Below are positions 6,226 to 8,946 of a stretch of 8,946 nucleotides of DNA, piece after piece. The stretch comes from a bacterium (lineage in GTDB: Bacteria > Patescibacteriota > Gracilibacteria > Absconditabacterales > Absconditicoccaceae). Location: positions 1-8,946 of the forward strand of contig JAHDCT010000040.1 in NCBI GenBank assembly GCA_020629735.1, in the 5' to 3' direction. Made by a program: the position numbers and the translations under genes. Positions within the stretch are counted from its first letter, which is position 1. The number at the start of each line of letters is the position of its first letter. The notes below the pieces were generated by a model, which did not search any database, was not told the origin of the DNA, and was given only the letters and a program-made list of their open reading frames with translations.

Positions 6226-7521
6226 TTATACACTTGGACTTGGGAATGCGAGTGACATGTTTTCAACCTCTTTCATTAACTTAACTAAAGTCTCTGGGTT
6301 ATCATGCATCTTAAATGCAGTATCCATCCAGTCTACAACCTGCTTAATTTGTTCTCCCTTTAATCATCTTGTAGTCATCGCAGGCGTTCAAATTCTTAGA
6401 CCTGAAGGCTTAAACGGGGGATTTGGATCATCAGGTATTGTGCTCTTACTTGTTGAAATCCCGATCTCGTCTAAAGCTCTTTCCGCAATTCTTCCATCAA
6501 TTCATGTTCCAGAAAAATCAACTACTATCATATGATTATCAGTTCATCACGTCACTAACTTATATCACTTACTTAAAAATGATTCAGCCATAACTTTGGC
6601 ATTTACGAGAGTTTGTTCTGCATATGCTTTAAACTCAGGTTGACTAGCTTCGTGAAGTGCTACTGCGATTCATGCTATAGTATTCATATGAGGTCATCCT
6701 TGTACTCATGGGAAAACAGCTCTATCTAAACGTGTTGGAATATTTTCTATCGTATTTTCTGGTTTCTTTAATGGATTACCTACCTTTCATTTTGACAAAA
6801 TAAGTGACCCTCTCGGCCCTCTCAGAGATTTATGAGTTGTTGTCATCATCACATGAAAACCTGCATCAAATGGGTTAGCAAGAACCCCAGCTGCAATTAA
6901 TCATCAAATATGTGACATATCTGCCATCACTACTGCTCCTACTTCCTCTGCAATTTCTGTAAACTTCGCGTACTCGAGTTCTCTAGGATACGCACTAAAT
7001 CAAGCAAGGATTATTTTTGGTTTATGCTCTTTAGCTAACTTTCTTAAATGATCAAAATCAATTCCACCTGTCGTCGCATCTTTCATTCCATAACGGACAA
7101 AATTGAATATTTTCCCCATAAACGTAACAGGGTGTCCATGAGTCAGATGCCCACCATGTGTCAAATCCATTCATAAAACAGTGTCTCCTGGCTTCAATAA
7201 ACCAGCGTAAATGCAGATATTTGCTGCTGCTCAAGATAATGCTTGAACATTGGCATGATCTGACCCAAACAGTCAACATGCTCTCTCAATCGCAAGTTGT
7301 TCAATTTGATCGGTATATTCCTGTCCTCCATAATATCTTTTTCCCGGTGTTCACTCTGCGTACTTATTCGCTAGTGTGCTTGACTGGGCTGCAAGTACCG
7401 CTTTTGATTGATAGTTTTCACTTGCTATAAACTCCATACCAACTGATTGTCTCTTTTCTTCTCAGAGGATGATTTCATACGCTTTAGGATCTACTTTTTG
7501 AATTTCATTGTACATAGGCAT
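6226..7521 (-). CDS. glyA: serine hydroxymethyltransferase
   Basis: The product is 431 residues, the usual length. This cytosolic PLP enzyme interconverts serine and glycine with transfer of a one-carbon unit to tetrahydrofolate. Motifs in order are: FIASENYQS (31-39), [14 protein letters not shown] (53-66), NVQALSGAAAN (91-101), [13 protein letters not shown] (117-129), [12 protein letters not shown] (173-184), MADMSHIGGLIAAG (199-212, with D201 and H204), the PLP-lysine motif [12 protein letters not shown] (227-238, K231), PGVQGGPHMNTIAG (271-284) and PSGLRIGTPAMTTRG (372-386, substrate arginine R376). Eighteen glycines are UGA codons, including two tandem pairs, all at positions compatible with family glycines. 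The start is ATG 7521 (ATG 7515 also possible); the frame stays open upstream to 7683 but without family similarity. It is a single gene with a candidate promoter at 7621-7649 and a terminator at 6043-6078. Confidence 0.98.
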
Positions 7522-7582
7522 TACTTTAAAAACTAAACATTGCACAAAACATGCATGCCTAAACATAGGAAAATCTATCCTG

Positions 7583-7609
7583 AAAAAAAGTGAAAGACAC
7601 TCATTCTTT
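7583..7609 (-). promoter_or_regulatory. possible attenuator hairpin in the glyA leader
   Basis: On the minus strand AAAGA (7609-7605) pairs with TCTTT (7597-7593) around a 7-base loop, followed by CAC and seven T (7589-7583). It lies just after the predicted transcription start of glyA. The stem is short and AT-rich, so this is weak. Confidence 0.2.
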
Positions 7610-7620
7610 AGAACTACAAC

Positions 7621-7649
7621 ATTATCTATATTGTTTTCTTTTGTATCAA
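7621..7649 (-). promoter_or_regulatory. promoter of glyA
   Basis: On the minus strand there is a -35 box TTGATA (7644-7649), a 17-base spacer and a -10 box GATAAT (7621-7626). It would give a leader of about 90 bases before the glyA ATG at 7521. The rest of the divergent region 7522-7811 holds no supported gene. Confidence 0.45.
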
Positions 7650-7751
7650 CATTTTCTTTCAGAGAGGTAATATATATTGCCAAAATTAGACTACCTTATA
7701 ATCATTTGTCGACTTGTAAAGCTATACCCACCTGAGAAGGCACGTCATACC

Positions 7752-7780
7752 TTGAAAAGATAGTCATAATGATGCATATT
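7752..7780 (+). promoter_or_regulatory. candidate promoter of the DoxX-family gene
   Basis: TTGAAA (7752-7757) and CATATT (7775-7780) are spaced by 17 bases. The start codon follows 31 bases downstream. The -10 box matches consensus in only four positions. Confidence 0.35.
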
Positions 7781-7811
7781 GAGATGTATACATTTTATTT
7801 TGTTTTTGATT

Positions 7812-8717
7812 ATGACTACAGATCTAACACAAAAAATTCTTTGAATTATCCGTGCAATTGCTTGAGCACTCATTTTACGAGCTTGAATTAGCAAGCTAGG
7901 AATGATGTGAGACATGGCTGGTATGGAACAGGTATGAGGTGCCGCTGAATCACTCATTCCTTTCCTCTGAGTTATCTCAGCTAAAGTACGATTTTATGTT
8001 GCTATGATTTGACAAATCCTTTCAGGGGCCTGACTTCTTTTTGGATACAAAACTAAGAGCTCAGCTATAGTTGCAATTATCATTATGGTGTTTGCATGGA
8101 ATGTTATCGGATGGAGTATGAACCCGAAACTCCTTTTCATTATCCTCGGGTCACTTCTTACGTTGTTTATGTGAGCTGGAGACTTCTCTTTAGACAAGAT
8201 GCTTTGATGAACACTTACTAAGGCTGCTGGGGTTGCTTGATGAGTTGCTGCTGGAGCCGCTGATATGGCGTGATCTGTTGTTGATACAGCTAAAGATACA
8301 GCTGATTCAGTTGTTGATGGCGCATCAGGTGTTGTTGGTGACGTTGCTTCTACAGCTACAGATGCTGCTGGTTCAGTTGTTGATGGTGCATCAGGTATGG
8401 TAGAAAACCTCACTGATAAAGCTGGTGATCTTGTTGATAAAGCTTGAGATATGGTGTGATGAGCATGAGGTCTTGTTTGAGATCTAGCTGAAAAAGCTGC
8501 TGATGTCGTAGGTGATGTTGCTGATGATGTTGCTGACAAAGCTAAGGATATGGTTACTCAAGCCGCTGACAAAATTGATGATGCAACATGATGAGTAGCA
8601 AGTTGAATTATCGATAAAGTTGAAGAGGTTGCTTGAGATATGATTGACAAAGCTGCTGATGCTGCTGAAGATCTAGCAGATAAAGTACTCGATAAAAATG
8701 AAGAAGAGAAAGAATAA
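7812..8717 (+). CDS. DoxX-family membrane protein with long amphipathic repeat tail
   Basis: The product is 301 residues with 23 UGA-Gly codons. Residues 1-133 look like a DoxX-type four-helix membrane protein: ILGIIRAIAGALILRAGISKLG (9-30; family: ..R...G..F..AG..KL), a membrane segment with GQILSGAGLLFGYKTK (67-82), further segments at about 84-101 and 106-121, and the family end motif GDFSLDKML (123-131; family: GPGRFSLD..L). DoxX proteins are poorly defined inner-membrane proteins linked to redox or sulfur chemistry. Residues 134-301 form a second part not found in DoxX: Ala, Asp, Val, Gly and Lys-rich, without Pro or Cys, with 11/22-residue periodicity (units such as DKAGDLVDKAGDMV), like LEA or apolipoprotein amphipathic helices. 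It ends in an acidic NEEEKE. The opposite strand is open over 7994-8539 only as a shadow of this tail. Confidence 0.85.
8306..8396 (+). repeat. 66-base tandem period in the DoxX tail
   Basis: A 25-base unit starting TTCAGTTGTTGATGG occurs at 8306-8330 and 8372-8396 with one base changed. The distance of 66 bases equals 22 codons, two turns of an 11-residue repeat. Both copies encode SVVDGASG, so the tail grew at least partly by recent duplication. Confidence 0.75.
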
Positions 8718-8746
8718 TCTTCTTATATTTACTCTATATAAAAAAT

Positions 8747-8781
8747 GTCTCGTAAGGCTGGTTCCCTACGAGACTTTTTTT
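8747..8781 (+). terminator. strong bidirectional intrinsic terminator after the DoxX-family gene
   Basis: GTCTCGTA (8747-8754) pairs with TACGAGAC (8767-8774), with an inner GG/CC, then seven T (8775-8781). On the opposite strand the same hairpin is followed by a T-run (five A at 8741-8745 read in reverse, extended by 8740), so it can also stop transcription entering from the right. Confidence 0.85.
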
Positions 8782-8810
8782 AGATGAATACATCTGAGAC
8801 GAATTTACAT

Positions 8811-8890
8811 AGAACTGAGATAGAGTCGAATAATATCCTGGATTTATACAATCTGTTCGCTTACTTATTATTCAAACTCTACTCAGAACT
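8811..8890. repeat. large imperfect inverted repeat, possible structured RNA
   Basis: The arms pair as CTGAG/CTCAG (8815-8819 with 8882-8886), TAGAGT/ACTCTA (8821-8826 with 8876-8881) and GAATAATA/TATTATTC (8828-8835 with 8866-8873), plus AG/CT at the outer end. That gives 19-21 base pairs with one bulge and one small internal loop. The 30-base loop contains a further GATT/AATC hairpin (8841-8853). It lies downstream of the DoxX terminator. The rest of 8782-8946 shows no convincing gene. Confidence 0.5.
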
Positions 8891-8946
8891 ATGCTCCCTG
8901 CACTACCATGAGAAATGAAGTTGGGATTTTTTTTATTTCTTTGATA

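Noticed and set aside
1563..7521. UGA read as tryptophan (code 4) instead of glycine
   Set aside because: UGA falls at conserved Gly sites in L1, L11, NusG and SHMT, while Trp is encoded by UGG elsewhere in the same genes.
7522..7683. N-terminal extension of SHMT by 54 residues from a TTG at 7683
   Set aside because: SHMT begins close to the chosen ATG in other bacteria, the extra residues show no family similarity, and the extension would cover the predicted promoter and leader.
7994..8539. Minus-strand open frame of 181 codons, Ala/Ser/Thr/Pro-rich
   Set aside because: It is the antisense shadow of the repetitive DoxX tail. Its composition mirrors the plus-strand GCT/GAT/GTT codons and it has no family features.
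8784..8946. Plus-strand frame open to the window end from an ATG just after the terminator
   Set aside because: It is only 54 codons, crosses the large inverted repeat and a run of eight T, and shows no recognisable protein features. A partial gene cannot be excluded.

Overview
The window comes from a bacterium that reads UGA as glycine (genetic code 25). That code is known from the candidate-phyla lineages Absconditabacteria (SR1) and Gracilibacteria (BD1-5/GN02). Every recognisable gene has in-frame UGA codons at positions where its family has conserved glycines (L1, L11, NusG, SHMT), except the short secE, which has none. Every gene ends in UAA or UAG. I counted about 79 in-frame UGA codons by hand. 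With the standard code these genes fall apart into fragments, so all coordinates here use UGA = Gly. Which of the two lineages it is cannot be decided from this window.

Layout, left to right. (1) Minus strand, 1-1330: a TPR-repeat protein followed by an FtsX-type division/ABC permease that stops early at the window edge. A well-formed promoter lies at 1398-1426. (2) Minus strand, 1507-5170: a transcription/translation cluster read in the order secE, nusG, a CutA-like gene, a membrane-anchored protein of unknown function, rplK (L11), rplA (L1) and a terminator. The rplK leader has its own candidate extended -10 promoter and several hairpins. An L1-binding-site mimic lies between rplK and rplA, and a similar hairpin sits at the predicted start of the rplK leader. 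(3) Minus strand, 5281-6053: a winged-helix regulator with a nucleotidyltransferase-like C-terminal half, with its own promoter, an inverted repeat that could be an operator, and a terminator. (4) Minus strand, 6043-7649: glyA (serine hydroxymethyltransferase), with promoter and terminator. (5) Plus strand, 7752-8781: a divergent DoxX-family membrane protein carrying a long Ala/Asp/Val/Gly-rich tail with 11/22-residue periodicity, ended by a strong bidirectional terminator. (6) 8782-8946: no convincing gene, but a large imperfect inverted repeat that could fold as a structured RNA.

The genes serve core functions: protein export (SecE), transcription elongation (NusG), ribosome assembly (L11, L1) and one-carbon/glycine metabolism (SHMT). 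Glycine supply sits beside an organism-wide use of an extra glycine codon, but no regulatory link can be claimed. I saw no good Shine-Dalgarno sequence in front of any of the genes.
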